Assembly: GCF_003719305.1 (NCBI RefSeq)
Contig: NZ_RARC01000005.1
Span: 1-64,000 of the forward strand
Source of the DNA: Mycolicibacterium stellerae
Lineage (GTDB): Bacteria > Actinomycetota > Actinomycetes > Mycobacteriales > Mycobacteriaceae
Length of the DNA stretch: 64,000 nucleotides
Reading direction: 5' to 3'
Under the pieces are notes generated by a model. That model was not told the DNA's origin. It did not search any database and was given only the letters and a program-made list of their open reading frames with translations. A program made the position numbers and the translations under genes. Shown here piece after piece: positions 36,184-45,908 of the stretch (the first letter of the stretch is position 1; each line of letters starts with the position of its first letter).

Positions 36184-37436
36184 CGAGGCTCGAGCACTTC
36201 GACGCCGACGTAGGGCACCAGCGCGGCGGGCACCCGCACACTGCCGTCGGGCAGCTGGTGGTTCTCCAGGATCGCCACCAACCAGCGGGTGGTCGCCAAC
36301 GTTCCGTTCAACGTCGCGGCGGTCTGCGGCTTGCCGTTCTCGTCGCGGTAGCGGGTCGCGAGCCGACGGGCCTGGAACGTCGTGCAGTTCGATGTCGACG
36401 TCAGCTCACGGTAGGTCTGCTGGGTCGGTATCCACGCCTCGCAGTCATATTTGCGCGCGGCGGATGCCCCCAAGTCGCCTGCGGCGATGTCGATCACGCG
36501 GTAGGGCACTTCGATGTTCGCGAGCATCTGGCGTTCCCAGCCCAGCAGGCGGCCATGTTCGGCCGCCGCATCCTCGGGCTTGCAGTAGACGAAGCCCTCG
36601 ACCTTGTCGAACTGGTGCACACGGATGATCCCGCGGGTGTCCTTGCCGTGGCTGCCTGCTTCGCGCCGGAAGCACGACGACCAGCCGGCATAACGCAGCG
36701 GGCCCGCCGAGAGGTCCAGGATCTCGTCGGAGTGATAGCCGGCCAGCGGTACCTCAGAGGTGCCGACGAGGTAGAGGTCGTCGGCCTCGAGCCGGTACAC
36801 CTCCTCGCTGTGCGCGCCGAGGAAGCCGGTGCCCTCCATGATCTCCGGCCGCACCAGCACCGGCGGGATGACGAGGGTGAAGCCGTTGTCGGCGGCAAGC
36901 CGAACCGCGAGCTGCATGAGGCCGAGCTGCAGAAGCGCGCCGTAGCCGGTCAGGAAGTAGAACCGCGCCCCAGAAACCTTCGCGCCGCGCTCCAGGTCGA
37001 ACAGTCCGAGCGATTCGCCCAGTGCCACATGGTCTTTCGGATCGACGATGGCAGGGGGTTCGCCGACGGTGTCGAGCACGACGAAGTCGTCTTCGCCACC
37101 GGACGGGACGCCGTCGATGATCACATTCGATATCGCCATGTGCGCCGCACTCAATGCCTTCTCGGCGTCCGACTGCTCGGCTTCGGCGGCCTTGACCTTC
37201 TCGGCGAGTTCCTTCGCCTGTGCCAGCACCGCAGGCCGGTCCTCCTTGGAAGCGGAGCCCACCTTCCTACTTGCCGCCTTCTGGTCGGCACGCAGATTGT
37301 CGGCGGCCGACACCGCGGCTCGACGGGTGGTGTCGGCCTGCAACAGGGCGTCGACGAGGCCGGGATCCTCACCACGGGCGCGCTGTGACGCACGCACCGC
37401 ATCCGGGTTTTCGCGCAGCAGTTTGAGGTCGATCAC
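36180..37436 (-). CDS. serS: Seryl-tRNA synthetase
   Basis: Class II synthetase (418 aa) charging tRNA-Ser. An N-terminal coiled-coil tRNA-binding arm (about residues 30–100) precedes the catalytic core with motif 2 ([22 protein letters not shown]) and motif 3 ([20 protein letters not shown]). The GTG at 37436 begins [10 protein letters not shown], the standard N-terminus; the frame extends further upstream but without family sequence. It is convergent with the TetR gene and divergent from the next gene. Confidence 0.97.
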   Translation of the reverse strand: MIDLKLLRENPDAVRASQRARGEDPGLVDALLQADTTRRAAVSAADNLRADQKAASRKVGSASKEDRPAVLAQAKELAEKVKAAEAEQSDAEKALSAAHMAISNVIIDGVPSGGEDDFVVLDTVGEPPAIVDPKDHVALGESLGLFDLERGAKVSGARFYFLTGYGALLQLGLMQLAVRLAADNGFTLVIPPVLVRPEIMEGTGFLGAHSEEVYRLEADDLYLVGTSEVPLAGYHSDEILDLSAGPLRYAGWSSCFRREAGSHGKDTRGIIRVHQFDKVEGFVYCKPEDAAAEHGRLLGWERQMLANIEVPYRVIDIAAGDLGASAARKYDCEAWIPTQQTYRELTSTSNCTTFQARRLATRYRDENGKPQTAATLNGTLATTRWLVAILENHQLPDGSVRVPAALVPYVGVEVLEPR

Positions 37437-37527
37437 GGCGGCAACCCTACCGCCGCGGGCACAGCCCCATAACGTTACATCTGCCTCACTTGTCACAGCC
37501 CCCGCCACGCCTGTCACAATGGAGCGG

Positions 37528-38937
37528 ATGTTGGATGCACCCGAGCGGGTCGGATTGACCGCTGACGAGGCAGAACACCCCACTCCGAAGGTGGCCTGGT
37601 GGAGCAGTCTGCACGCCACATCCACCCGTCGCGCGTTGTTGCTGACCGCACTCGGCGGGCTCCTGATCGCAGGCGTGCTGACCGCGCTGCCGCGTGGCGA
37701 TGGCCCGATTACCCCAGGCGCGATCACCCTTGGCATGCGCGGAGCGGAGACGTTCAGCAAGTCCAAGGGCGGCGACTGCCTTAACTGGCCGGAACGCAAC
37801 CCGGATGCCGCCGAGGTGGTCGACTGCAAGGGCGAGCACCGTTTCGAGGTCGCCGAGTCGGTCGACATGCGGACCTTCCCCGGCAGCGAGTACGGCCCGG
37901 ACGCCGCCCCGCCGTCGCCGTCGCGCATCCAGCAGATCAGCCAGGAGCAGTGCCAGGTGGCGGTGCGCCGCTATCTCGGCGAGCGGTTCGATCCCAACAG
38001 CCGCTTCACCGTCAGCATGATGTGGGCGGGCGACAAGGCCTGGCGCCAGTCCGGTGAGCGCCGCATGCTGTGCGGCCTGCAACTGCCCGGCGTCAACAAC
38101 TCCCAACTCGCGTTCCAGGGCAAGGTCGCTGAAATCGACCAGTCCAAGGTCTGGCCCGCAGGCACGTGTCTTGGCATCGACCCGTCCACCAACCAGCCCA
38201 CCGACATCCCGGTCGACTGCGCGGGACCGCACGCCATGGAGGTGACCGGCGCGGTCAACGTCGCCGAGAAGTTCCCCGCCGGTTTGCCGCCCGAACCGGA
38301 ACAGGATGCGTTCATCAAGGACGCGTGCACCCGGATGACCGACGCCTACCTCGCCCCCATCCAGTTGCGAAGCACGACGCTCACGCTGATCTACAGCACC
38401 ATCTCGCTGCCCAGCTGGTCGGCCGGCAGCCACCAGGTGTCGTGCAGCATCGGCGCCACGCTCGGCAACGGCGGCTGGTCGACCCTGCTCAACAGCGCCA
38501 GGGGTCCGCTGCAGATCAACGGGCAGCCGCCGATCCCGCCGCCGGACATCCCCGAGGAGCGGCTGAACTTCCCGCCGATCCCGATGCCCGACACGTCGTC
38601 GTCGAGCCAGAGCAGCAGCGGCTACGACCAGAGCGGCTCCAGCCAGTCCAGCCAGTCGACCCAGCAGACGCAGTCCAACCAGCACGGCCAGCAGCCTGCG
38701 GGCACCGCGACCCAGACGCCCTCGACGTCTGCCGCGCAGCCACCCCCCGCCGACGGCAACACCTTCCTCAACGGCCCGCCGCCCCCGCCGCCCGCGGAGG
38801 CGCCTGCACCGCCGCCGGGAGAACCGGCTCCGCCCGTGGATCCGCTGGCACCGCCCCCCGCGCCGGGACCCGCACCGGGGCCTGCACCGGGCCCGCCGCC
38901 AGCCGAGCCTGTGATCCTGCCACCGCCCGGGGCGTAG
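37528..38937 (+). CDS. Septum-formation-domain membrane protein (Rv3835 type)
   Basis: A 469-aa protein. A cytoplasmic N-terminus leads to one transmembrane helix ([19 protein letters not shown], about residues 35–53). Two repeats of a Cys-containing septum-formation/DUF4190-like extracellular module follow ([10 protein letters not shown] … [40 protein letters not shown]). The C-terminal ~130 residues are a Ser/Gln- then Pro-rich tail. The start could also be the ATG at 37519. Function unknown; likely cell-wall or division associated. Confidence 0.85.
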   Translation: MLDAPERVGLTADEAEHPTPKVAWWSSLHATSTRRALLLTALGGLLIAGVLTALPRGDGPITPGAITLGMRGAETFSKSKGGDCLNWPERNPDAAEVVDCKGEHRFEVAESVDMRTFPGSEYGPDAAPPSPSRIQQISQEQCQVAVRRYLGERFDPNSRFTVSMMWAGDKAWRQSGERRMLCGLQLPGVNNSQLAFQGKVAEIDQSKVWPAGTCLGIDPSTNQPTDIPVDCAGPHAMEVTGAVNVAEKFPAGLPPEPEQDAFIKDACTRMTDAYLAPIQLRSTTLTLIYSTISLPSWSAGSHQVSCSIGATLGNGGWSTLLNSARGPLQINGQPPIPPPDIPEERLNFPPIPMPDTSSSSQSSSGYDQSGSSQSSQSTQQTQSNQHGQQPAGTATQTPSTSAAQPPPADGNTFLNGPPPPPPAEAPAPPPGEPAPPVDPLAPPPAPGPAPGPAPGPPPAEPVILPPPGA

Positions 38938-38941
38938 CCCG

Positions 38942-39292
38942 GTGACCGTGCGGATGAGCCCGCAACGGTTTGAGGAGCTGGTATCGGACGCACTCGATCT
39001 GATCCCGCCCGACCTGGCCGCGGCGATCGACAACGTCGTCGTGCTGGTCGAAGGCCGCAACGAGGAGGAACCCGACTTGTTGGGGCTCTATCACGGAATC
39101 GCGCTGACCGACCGCGACTCCTGGTATGCCGGTTCGCTACCCGACACGATCACGATCTATCGCGATGCCCTTCTTGATGTCTGCGACACCGAGGACGAGG
39201 TCGTCGACGAGGTCGCCATCACCGTCATCCACGAGGTCGCCCACCATTTCGGCATCGACGACGACCGCCTGCACGAACTCGGCTGGGCGTAA
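38942..39292 (+). CDS. Small zincin-type metallopeptidase
   Basis: A 116-aa minimal zincin. The C-terminal motif VIHEVAHHFGIDDDRLHELGW supplies HExxHxxGxxD zinc ligands and the catalytic Glu. The N-terminal FEELVSDALDLIPPDLA resembles the family of small actinobacterial metallopeptidases. It starts four bases after the preceding stop, so it is co-transcribed. Substrates of this family are not established. Confidence 0.9.
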   Translation: MTVRMSPQRFEELVSDALDLIPPDLAAAIDNVVVLVEGRNEEEPDLLGLYHGIALTDRDSWYAGSLPDTITIYRDALLDVCDTEDEVVDEVAITVIHEVAHHFGIDDDRLHELGWA

Positions 39293-39352
39293 CCCAAGGC
39301 AGTGTCAGCGCGCCAACCGTCGATTGTCCGCCGATGGTGCTATGAACGGGCC

Positions 39353-39562
39353 ATGGACCGCGACTGCCGGGGGTGTCGAGCCGAACTCGACCACTGCCAC
39401 GGCACCGTCATCCATCACGGGATGCAGTGGGTGGAATGCACCGAAGACGGCTGCGCCATGCCCGAGGTCGTGCACGCGTTCGTCATCGACTGCGAGGCGA
39501 TCGGCTGCGCCTGCGCTCAGCCCATGGGATCGGCCGACGACAGGGCGTCCTCGACCGGGTGA
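39353..39562 (+). CDS. Small cysteine/histidine-rich protein
   Basis: A 69-aa protein starting at the ATG at 39353. It has nine Cys/His positions in pairs (CRGCRAELDHCHGT, ECTEDGCAM, CEAIGCACAQ), typical of a small zinc-binding fold. It resembles short actinobacterial proteins seen at this locus, but I know of no function. The last 46 bases overlap the convergent phosphoglycerate-mutase-family gene tail to tail. A longer frame from 39302 adds residues without the conserved character. Confidence 0.7.
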   Translation: MDRDCRGCRAELDHCHGTVIHHGMQWVECTEDGCAMPEVVHAFVIDCEAIGCACAQPMGSADDRASSTG

Positions 39563-40203
39563 ACATCGGGCTCGGGATAGAACGGCGGGCTCTTGGCGCC
39601 CCAATGCAGACAGCTCCATCGCCCATCGGTGATCGGCGTCAGCACAACGGATTCGGTGTTGGGCAGGTGATGGTCAAGGGCGAAACTTCCATCCACACCC
39701 GCCAGCGTGGCGGCCACCAGCCGGATCGCGGCGCCATGGCTGACGACGACGATGTCGCGATGCCACGCGTCGTCGTCGAGGTAGCGCATCCGCAGTTGCG
39801 TGATCACCGGCACGTACCGGTCGAGCACCTGCGTGGCTGATTCGCCTTCTGGCATCTGCAAGTGCAGCTCACCCTCGTGCCAGCGCTGGTAGATGGTGTT
39901 GAACTCCTCGATCGCCGCGTCGTCGTTGCGGTCCTCCAACTCGCCGACCTGAACCTCGTGGATGCCGTCGAGTTCGTGCAGGCCCACCTTCAGTTCGCCG
40001 CCGATCTCGGCGGCGGTCTGCGAGGCCCGCACCGCGACCGAGTGGGCGACGAGCCCGATCTCGTGTGGCCACTGCCTGGCGAAGGTGCGCGCCTGTTCCC
40101 GGCCGAGGTCGGTGAGCTCCCGACCGGGCGGGCGGGTATCGAGCCGTCTTTCGACGTTGCTCACTGACTGGCCGTGACGGACCAGCACCAGCCGCCCGCT
40201 CAT
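39517..40203 (-). CDS. Histidine phosphatase (phosphoglycerate-mutase family)
   Basis: A 228-aa histidine-phosphatase-superfamily enzyme. The phospho-accepting RHG is in LVLVRHGQSVSNVERRL, the second catalytic His is in VVSHGAAIRL, and VQVGELEDRND carries the acid Glu region. The ATG at 40203 overlaps the pheA stop by four bases. It may act as a broad phosphatase; a glycolytic role is unlikely, since this class is diverse. Confidence 0.9.
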   Translation of the reverse strand: MSGRLVLVRHGQSVSNVERRLDTRPPGRELTDLGREQARTFARQWPHEIGLVAHSVAVRASQTAAEIGGELKVGLHELDGIHEVQVGELEDRNDDAAIEEFNTIYQRWHEGELHLQMPEGESATQVLDRYVPVITQLRMRYLDDDAWHRDIVVVSHGAAIRLVAATLAGVDGSFALDHHLPNTESVVLTPITDGRWSCLHWGAKSPPFYPEPDVHPVEDALSSADPMG

Positions 40204-41126
40204 CGGTTGCCGTCCCGTAGCCGGCTCAACCAGCTTGTCGCCTCGTCGAGTTGCGGAGGCGACGCTCCCGCGGCCGATTCGGTCGGCCATGATCCTAGAT
40301 ATCGCACATCGGTACAACGACGGTGCAGCGCCTTGAGTGCCTCGGCGACGGCGTCATCCTCGATGTGCCCGACGCAGTCGAGGAAGAAGATGTAGGTGCC
40401 CAACTCTCTTCGGGTGGGCCGCGATTCGATCCGGGTCAGGTCGATGTCGCGGATCGCGAACTCGGTCATCGCCGACACCAGGGCGCCGGGCACGTTCTCG
40501 AGTCTCAACACCACCGACGTCCGGTCGGCGCCGGTTCTCGGCGGCGGCGGCCCAGGGGGACCCACCAGCACGAAGCGGGTCCTGGCATTGGGTTCGTCGA
40601 CGACGTCGGATGCCAGCGCGGTCAATCCGTACCGCTGCGCCGCCAGCGCGGTGCTCACGCCCGCGTCGGCGCGACCCTCGGCGACGTCGTTGGCCGCCGC
40701 GGCGTTGGAATGGGCCGGCACCAGCCGGGCCTTCGGCACGTTGGCGGCCAGCCAGTTGCGCACCTGCGCGCTGGCGACGGGGAACGCCGCGACCGAACCC
40801 ACGTCTGCCGCGGTCGTGCCCGAGCGCACCACGATCGTGAACGCCACGTCCAGCGTCAGCTCGGCAAAGACCTGCAGCTCCGAACCGGTCGCAAGGCTGT
40901 CCAGCGTTGGCAGCACAGATCCCTCGATCGAGTTCTCGATCGGCACACATGCGTAGTGGGCATCGCCGGACCGGACGGCGGCCAGCGCCGCGCTGGTGCT
41001 GTCCTCGGCTACCGGCGTGAACTCATCGGACGGGCCGCCACCAGGGACCATGCCGCTTTCGGTGATGCGCAGCAGCGCCGCCTCCGTGAAAGTCCCCTCG
41101 GGTCCCAGGTAGGCGATGCGCGGCAC
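40200..41126 (-). CDS. pheA: Prephenate dehydratase
   Basis: Converts prephenate to phenylpyruvate for phenylalanine synthesis (308 aa, monofunctional). The catalytic domain has AYLGPEGTFTEAALL and the conserved IENSIEGSVLPTLDSLA. The C-terminal ACT regulatory domain carries the Phe-binding ESRPTRRELGTYIFFLDC. The start is a GTG. It is co-transcribed with the histidine phosphatase gene and divergent from the DUF2470 gene. Confidence 0.97.
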   Translation of the reverse strand: MPRIAYLGPEGTFTEAALLRITESGMVPGGGPSDEFTPVAEDSTSAALAAVRSGDAHYACVPIENSIEGSVLPTLDSLATGSELQVFAELTLDVAFTIVVRSGTTAADVGSVAAFPVASAQVRNWLAANVPKARLVPAHSNAAAANDVAEGRADAGVSTALAAQRYGLTALASDVVDEPNARTRFVLVGPPGPPPPRTGADRTSVVLRLENVPGALVSAMTEFAIRDIDLTRIESRPTRRELGTYIFFLDCVGHIEDDAVAEALKALHRRCTDVRYLGSWPTESAAGASPPQLDEATSWLSRLRDGNR

Positions 41127-41192
41127 GATCCAACCCTATCGGTTCGCCGTGGGCTGCCTCCCGACGTTGTTGGATGCGTCTTGTCCACCAAG

Positions 41193-41221
41193 TTAGGCTT
41201 CGCTAAGTTAGGGTGACCTAA
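41193..41221. promoter_or_regulatory. Two overlapping IdeR (iron) boxes
   Basis: Against the consensus TTAGGTTAGGCTAACCTAA, bases 41203–41221 match 15 of 19 and bases 41193–41211 match 13 of 19. The two sites are offset by ten bases, the arrangement bound by two IdeR dimers on opposite helix faces. They lie 19 bases before the DUF2470 ATG, a repressing position. Confidence 0.8.
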
Positions 41222-41239
41222 TCTACGAAAGGCGATGCG

Positions 41240-42034
41240 ATGGCCGCACCGGAGACGACGACGGCACCGACGACAGCCGAGCGGATCCGCAGCACCTGTG
41301 TACGGGCGGGCGGGGCGATGCTCGCAATCGAGGGCGTCGAACCGACCGCCAGCGCGGTGCACCACCTTCTCGACGACGGCTCGTTCGCCGTCACCGTCCC
41401 CGTCGGCGGCCCGGTGTCAGCCGTGGTCATCGCCGCGGGCGTGCCCGCCGTGCTGGAGATGACCGACTACTCCCCGCTCCCGCTGCGGGAGCCGGTGCGA
41501 TCGCTGGTGTGGATCCGGGGCCGGGTGCACGCCGTGCCCGAAGCGGAGATCCCCGAACTTCTCGATCTGATCGCCGCCGATGACCCCAATCCCGCACTGC
41601 TGCAGGTCAATAGCGCCGACGGATCCGACGGCGACGCCCAACTCACTCTGGTGCGCCTCGAGGTCGAGTCCGTCGTCGTCGCCGACTCGACAGGAGCGGA
41701 GGCAGTCGGTGTCAGCGCGCTGCTACAGGCGCGCCCCGACCCGTTCTGCGGGATGGAGTCCTGCTGGCTGCAGCACCTCGAGATCGCCCATCGCGACGTC
41801 ATCGAGCGGCTGGCCGATCGACTGCCGAAGACGCTGCGGCGGGGACGCGTCCGTCCTCTCGGGCTCGACCGGTACGGCGTGCGGCTGCGGGTGGAGGACG
41901 ACGAAGGCGATCACGACGTCCGGTTGGCGTTCGCCAAACCCGTCGACGACGTCACCGGGCTAAGCCAAGCGATCCGAATCCTGATGGGCTGCCCGTTCCT
42001 GAACGGGCTTCGAGCGAGGCGCCCGCTAGCCTAG
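41240..42034 (+). CDS. Iron-regulated DUF2470/flavin-nucleotide-binding-like protein (Rv3839 type)
   Basis: A 264-aa protein. The N-terminal half resembles HugZ/pyridoxamine-oxidase-like sequences, and the C-terminal ~80 residues are a DUF2470 domain (LADRLPKTLRRGRVRPLG … GLSQAIRILMGCP) with His in LEIAHRDV. That combination is seen in haem-handling proteins. IdeR boxes directly upstream indicate induction by iron starvation, as reported for the M. tuberculosis counterpart. A role in haem iron acquisition is inference. Confidence 0.82.
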   Translation: MAAPETTTAPTTAERIRSTCVRAGGAMLAIEGVEPTASAVHHLLDDGSFAVTVPVGGPVSAVVIAAGVPAVLEMTDYSPLPLREPVRSLVWIRGRVHAVPEAEIPELLDLIAADDPNPALLQVNSADGSDGDAQLTLVRLEVESVVVADSTGAEAVGVSALLQARPDPFCGMESCWLQHLEIAHRDVIERLADRLPKTLRRGRVRPLGLDRYGVRLRVEDDEGDHDVRLAFAKPVDDVTGLSQAIRILMGCPFLNGLRARRPLA

Positions 42035-42039
42035 CTCCG

Positions 42040-42804
42040 GTGACCGCGCCCGAGGAGCTGCCCGACGCCGACCGACGCGCACTGCGAATCGAGATCGCCG
42101 TCGTGCTCGCGGTGACCTTCGGGCTCAGCGCCTACACGTCGATACTCGATCTCGTCGAGGCCATCCTTCTCAACCTCTCCAAGCAGACCGTTGCGCTCAA
42201 CCCACGGCTCTCCCCGTTCGACCTGATCAACCTCGGGCTGAACCTGGCCCGGGTCGCGCAGCTGGTGGCGTGGGGCGCACTCGGCGTATACCTGCTGTGG
42301 CGCAGCGGAATCGGACTGTCGAAGATCGGGCTCGGCCGGATCCGCCTTCGTCCCGATGTGCTCGGCGGGCTCGGCCTCGCCGCACTGATCGGCCTGCCCG
42401 GTCTCGGGCTGTATGTCGCGGCGCGCGCACTGGGCATGAGCGTGTCGGTGGTGCCGTCGGCGCACGACAACTCGTGGTGGCACATCCCGGTGCTGATCCT
42501 GATCGCCTTCGCCAACGGCTGGGCGGAAGAGGTCATCGTCGTCGGGTTTCTCCTCACCCGGTTGCAGCAGCTGCGGGTGAACCCGGTCGTCGCGCTGGTC
42601 GCCGCCAGCCTGCTGCGCGGCGCGTATCACCTCTACCAGGGCTGGGGTGCGGGCCTCGGCAACGCCGCGATGGGCCTCGTGTTCGGCTACGCGTGGCAGC
42701 GCACCGGGCGATTGTGGCCGCTGGTCATCGCGCACGGCGTGATCGACACGGTCGCGTTCGTCGGATACATCCTGTTGGCGAGCCATCTCGGCTGGCTCAA
42801 GTAA
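42040..42804 (+). CDS. CPBP-family intramembrane protease (CAAX/Abi type)
   Basis: A 254-aa membrane protein with about seven helices. Family motifs are NGWAEEVIVVGFLLTRL (the EE pair; the usual Arg-Gly is replaced by Val-Gly), RGAYHLYQGW with the His, and LVIAHGVIDTVAF. It begins at a GTG five bases after the DUF2470 stop and is probably co-transcribed. Abi/CPBP members act in bacteriocin immunity or protein processing; the target here is unknown. Confidence 0.87.
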   Translation: MTAPEELPDADRRALRIEIAVVLAVTFGLSAYTSILDLVEAILLNLSKQTVALNPRLSPFDLINLGLNLARVAQLVAWGALGVYLLWRSGIGLSKIGLGRIRLRPDVLGGLGLAALIGLPGLGLYVAARALGMSVSVVPSAHDNSWWHIPVLILIAFANGWAEEVIVVGFLLTRLQQLRVNPVVALVAASLLRGAYHLYQGWGAGLGNAAMGLVFGYAWQRTGRLWPLVIAHGVIDTVAFVGYILLASHLGWLK

Positions 42805-42825
42805 CCAGCCAGCTACATTTCTTTT

Positions 42826-43995
42826 GTGAATGGCGAACGGCGGCCTCCGCCCCCTCGGCGGCGCGAGCCCTCGCAGGTGATCAGGCGCGACCCGAACCGA
42901 CCACCGCCGCCATGGCCGCCCAATCCACCGACCCCGCCGAGGCGGCCGCCACCACCACCGCCCGCGTCGTACCGGCCGCCGAATCCTGTTGTGCGCCAAC
43001 CACCGCCGCCACCACAGGGCAAACCCAAGCGGCGCCTGCGTCGCGTCGTCCTTACTCTGTTCGCGGTGATGGTGCTTGCCCTCGCCGGCGTGGTCGGCAC
43101 GGCGTTCTGGATCGACACCAAGCTGCACCGCATCCCTGCGCTGGCCGATTACGCCGACCGGCCCGCCGAGGGCAAGGGCACCACCTGGCTGCTCGTCGGC
43201 TCCGACAGCAGGCAGGGACTCACCCCGGAGCAGCAGGCCGAACTCGGCACCGGCGGCGACATCGGCAACGGCCACACCGACACGATCATGCTGGTGCACC
43301 TGCCTGCCCCCTGGTCGGACACCCCGACCACGATGGTCTCGATCCCCAGGGACTCGTATGTGGAGATCCCCGACTACGGCACCGACAAGATCAACGCATC
43401 GTTCGCGTTCGGCGGCGCCCCGCTGCTGGCCCAGACCGTCGAGCAGGCAACGGGAGTACGCCTCGATCACTACGCAGAGGTCGAGTTCGACGGATTCGCA
43501 AGGCTCGTCGACGCCGTCGGCGGGGTGACGATGTGTCCGACCGAGCCGATCTCCGACCCGCTTGCGGGTATCGACCTTCCTGCGGGCTGTCAGAAGCTGG
43601 ACGGCCGCAACGCACTGGGCTATGTGCGTACCCGCGCCACACCGCGGGCCGACCTCGACCGGATGGTCAACCAGCGTCAGTTCATGTCGACCCTGATGCA
43701 CCGTGCCGCCAGCCCGACCGTCTGGCTGAACCCGCTTCGCTGGTATCCGATGGCCAACGCGGCGGCCGACTCGCTGACGGTCGACTCGGCCGCCCACGTA
43801 TGGGACCTGGCCCGGTTGGCGTGGGCGCTGCGCGGTGACATCACCACCACCACGGTGCCGATCGGCGAATTCACCGGAAGCGATTCGGGTTCGGTCGTGG
43901 TCTGGAACTCCGACATCGCCGACCAGTTGTTCGCGGCGCTGCGATCGGACACGCCCGTCCCCCAGGGTGTGCTCGACGCGGACGCCATCCGCTAG
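42826..43995 (+). CDS. LytR-CpsA-Psr (LCP) family phosphotransferase
   Basis: Membrane-anchored ligase (389 aa). In mycobacteria LCP proteins attach arabinogalactan to peptidoglycan. A Pro/Arg-rich cytoplasmic N-terminus (about 65 residues) precedes one helix (VVLTLFAVMVLALAGVVG). The LCP domain has LLVGSDSR, HTDTIMLVHL, VSIPRDSYVEI, DKINASFAFGG and RTRATPRADLDRMVNQRQF, the last holding the conserved Arg/Asp pair that binds polyprenyl phosphate. The GTG start follows a weak site. It ends in a CTAG shared with glpQ1. Confidence 0.92.
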   Translation: MNGERRPPPPRRREPSQVIRRDPNRPPPPWPPNPPTPPRRPPPPPPASYRPPNPVVRQPPPPPQGKPKRRLRRVVLTLFAVMVLALAGVVGTAFWIDTKLHRIPALADYADRPAEGKGTTWLLVGSDSRQGLTPEQQAELGTGGDIGNGHTDTIMLVHLPAPWSDTPTTMVSIPRDSYVEIPDYGTDKINASFAFGGAPLLAQTVEQATGVRLDHYAEVEFDGFARLVDAVGGVTMCPTEPISDPLAGIDLPAGCQKLDGRNALGYVRTRATPRADLDRMVNQRQFMSTLMHRAASPTVWLNPLRWYPMANAAADSLTVDSAAHVWDLARLAWALRGDITTTTVPIGEFTGSDSGSVVVWNSDIADQLFAALRSDTPVPQGVLDADAIR

Positions 43996-44831
43996 TCGCG
44001 GCCCGCTCCGGTCAGTCCGTTCTGCAGCCAATCCTTGGTCCGCCCTGGATGATTGGTGGCCACCCAGGCCACCTCGAGCTCGCGGCAGTACCGGACGTCT
44101 TCGTAGTGGTCAACGGTCCAGCAATACAGCGCACGGCCCTGGGCGGCCGCGCGGTCGACGAGTTCGGGATGCTCGCGCAGCGTCGCGATCGACGGTCCGA
44201 CGGCGGTGGCGCCGACGGTGGTGGCGGCGCTGCCGCCGAGGAACCGGGACGTCTCGCCGAGCAGGACAGTGGGCAGCATCGGCGCCGCGCGCCGGATCCG
44301 CCATACCGCGGCCGCCGAGAACGACATCACCACGGCTCGCGACAGCGCCGCCGACGCGGGTGATGCGATGCCGTAGCGGTGCAGCAGCGCCAACACCTTG
44401 CTTTCCACCAGCGCCCCGTAGCGCACCGGATGCTTGGTCTCGATGAAGATCTTCACCGGCCGGTGCCAGTCCAGCACCAGCGACACCAGGTCGTCGAGGG
44501 TCAGCAGACCGGTCTCGCCCTGCGTGCCGTCGGCGCGCCGGCTGGAGTGCCAGGAGCCGTAATCCAAGGCTCTCAGTTCTGCCAGTGACATCTCGCTGAC
44601 CAGCCCGGTGCCGTTGGACGTGCGGTCCACCCGACGGTCGTGCACACACACCAGGTGGCCGTCCCTTGTGAGCCGGACGTCGCACTCCACACCGTCGGCG
44701 CCCTCCTGCAGTGCGAGCTCGTAGGCGGCCAGCGTGTGCTCAGGGCGATCCGCCGACGCGCCCCGGTGGGCCACCACGAACGGATGACCGAGGCCGAACC
44801 CTTCGCCGGCTCCGGCGTCGCCCGAGTTCAT
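43992..44831 (-). CDS. glpQ1: Glycerophosphodiester phosphodiesterase GlpQ1
   Basis: A 279-aa GDPD enzyme that hydrolyses deacylated phospholipids to glycerol-3-phosphate. The catalytic His pair is in VVAHRGASADRPEHT and VCVHDRRVDRT; metal ligands lie in GADGVECDVRLTRDG and IFIETKHP. The ATG at 44831 gives the normal N-terminus; a start at 44897 would lie inside the upstream gene. No signal peptide. It starts four bases after the DUF4328 gene ends. Confidence 0.93.
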   Translation of the reverse strand: MNSGDAGAGEGFGLGHPFVVAHRGASADRPEHTLAAYELALQEGADGVECDVRLTRDGHLVCVHDRRVDRTSNGTGLVSEMSLAELRALDYGSWHSSRRADGTQGETGLLTLDDLVSLVLDWHRPVKIFIETKHPVRYGALVESKVLALLHRYGIASPASAALSRAVVMSFSAAAVWRIRRAAPMLPTVLLGETSRFLGGSAATTVGATAVGPSIATLREHPELVDRAAAQGRALYCWTVDHYEDVRYCRELEVAWVATNHPGRTKDWLQNGLTGAGRD

Positions 44832-44835
44832 AGGG

Positions 44836-45885
44836 CTATGCTGCCGGGTTCTGACCTTCGGCCTCAACCCGAATGCCGGAATCAGCGCAAGATTCATCGG
44901 CGACGATCACCCAACGCTTGGCGGGTTTCTCGACCGGCCTGCGCTCGAAGCCCATCAGCACCTTGCCCACAAGGACCATCGTCGCGGTCGCGATCAGATA
45001 GCCGACGATCGTCGTCACCGTGTTATCGGCGATGCCCTGGGCATCGCTGGTGAAGCTGGTCGCAATGGCGAACAACGACACCACGGTGGATAGCACCCAC
45101 ACCGTCCACCACACCGCGATCGGCCTGCGAAGGCGGGCGAGAATCCCCTCGACGCTGGCCAGTTCCAAAACGAAGACCGGTGCCCACGCCAAGTTCACGA
45201 TCGGCACCAAGCATCCGGCACGCAGTGCCCACAGCGGTCGGTGTTCTTGGCGCCCAACGTGTTTGAACGCCACCGAGCGCCGGGCGATGAGCCAGTTCGT
45301 CAGCAGGACGAAGGTGGCGAACAGCAGGAACAGGGCGGCGACGCTGACCAGGATTCCGAACCAGGTCGCCGACCACGCCACCACCGGATTCAGCAGCACG
45401 CTGCGGTTGATGATGAGCAGCGCGTATCGGGCGATGTGAACGAGCGCGGCAAGGCCGAGCGCTGCGATCGTCGCGATCAGGGTGGCGCGCAGCGCGGTGA
45501 TCGACGGACCGCTGCGCGGCTGTACCTGCTGGTCCAACTCGGGGGCGTCGAATCGCTCGACCAGCCCCCAGCGCGGTATCGCCACGTAGCGCGGGGTCGG
45601 GCCGAGATTCCGTTGGCGACGACGGGCGGGCGGGGCCGCACCGGGCCGAACCGCGATCCAGCGGTAACCCGCGGGCAGCCGCGGTAGGCCGTTCTGTGCG
45701 CCTTGCCCGGTCGGACGCACAGCGGGTGCGGTCGGACGTGCGCTCCATTGCGACGGCGCGGGAGGTGCGGGCGGTGCCGGCGCGGCCGACGGCGCAAGCA
45801 GGGTGCCGTTGCACCGCGGGCACCAGACACGCTGGCGGTCGCGCACGTTCCACCGCGTGCCGCAGCGGGAACACACCTGGATCAT
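44836..45885 (-). CDS. DUF4328 membrane protein with N-terminal zinc ribbon
   Basis: A 349-aa protein. The N-terminus has two CxxC pairs (CSRCGTRWN, WCPRCNGT) typical of a zinc ribbon, then a Pro/Ala linker. The C-terminal ~230 residues have about six hydrophobic helices of the DUF4328 type (LTNWLIARRSVAFKHVG, RAGCLVPIVNLAWAPVFVLEL). It matches the M. tuberculosis gene following glpQ1. No activity is known. Confidence 0.82.
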   Translation of the reverse strand: MIQVCSRCGTRWNVRDRQRVWCPRCNGTLLAPSAAPAPPAPPAPSQWSARPTAPAVRPTGQGAQNGLPRLPAGYRWIAVRPGAAPPARRRQRNLGPTPRYVAIPRWGLVERFDAPELDQQVQPRSGPSITALRATLIATIAALGLAALVHIARYALLIINRSVLLNPVVAWSATWFGILVSVAALFLLFATFVLLTNWLIARRSVAFKHVGRQEHRPLWALRAGCLVPIVNLAWAPVFVLELASVEGILARLRRPIAVWWTVWVLSTVVSLFAIATSFTSDAQGIADNTVTTIVGYLIATATMVLVGKVLMGFERRPVEKPAKRWVIVADESCADSGIRVEAEGQNPAA

Positions 45886-45908
45886 CCGACCAGCCTAGCG
45901 ACGGTTGA

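Noticed and set aside
37486..39060. A 524-codon minus-strand frame opposite the septum-formation-type gene
   Set aside because: Low-complexity Arg-rich shadow of a Pro-rich gene; no start signal.
42031..44031. A 666-codon minus-strand frame opposite the CPBP and LCP genes
   Set aside because: Arg/His/Gly-rich shadow translation with no motif; the plus-strand genes have clear family signatures.
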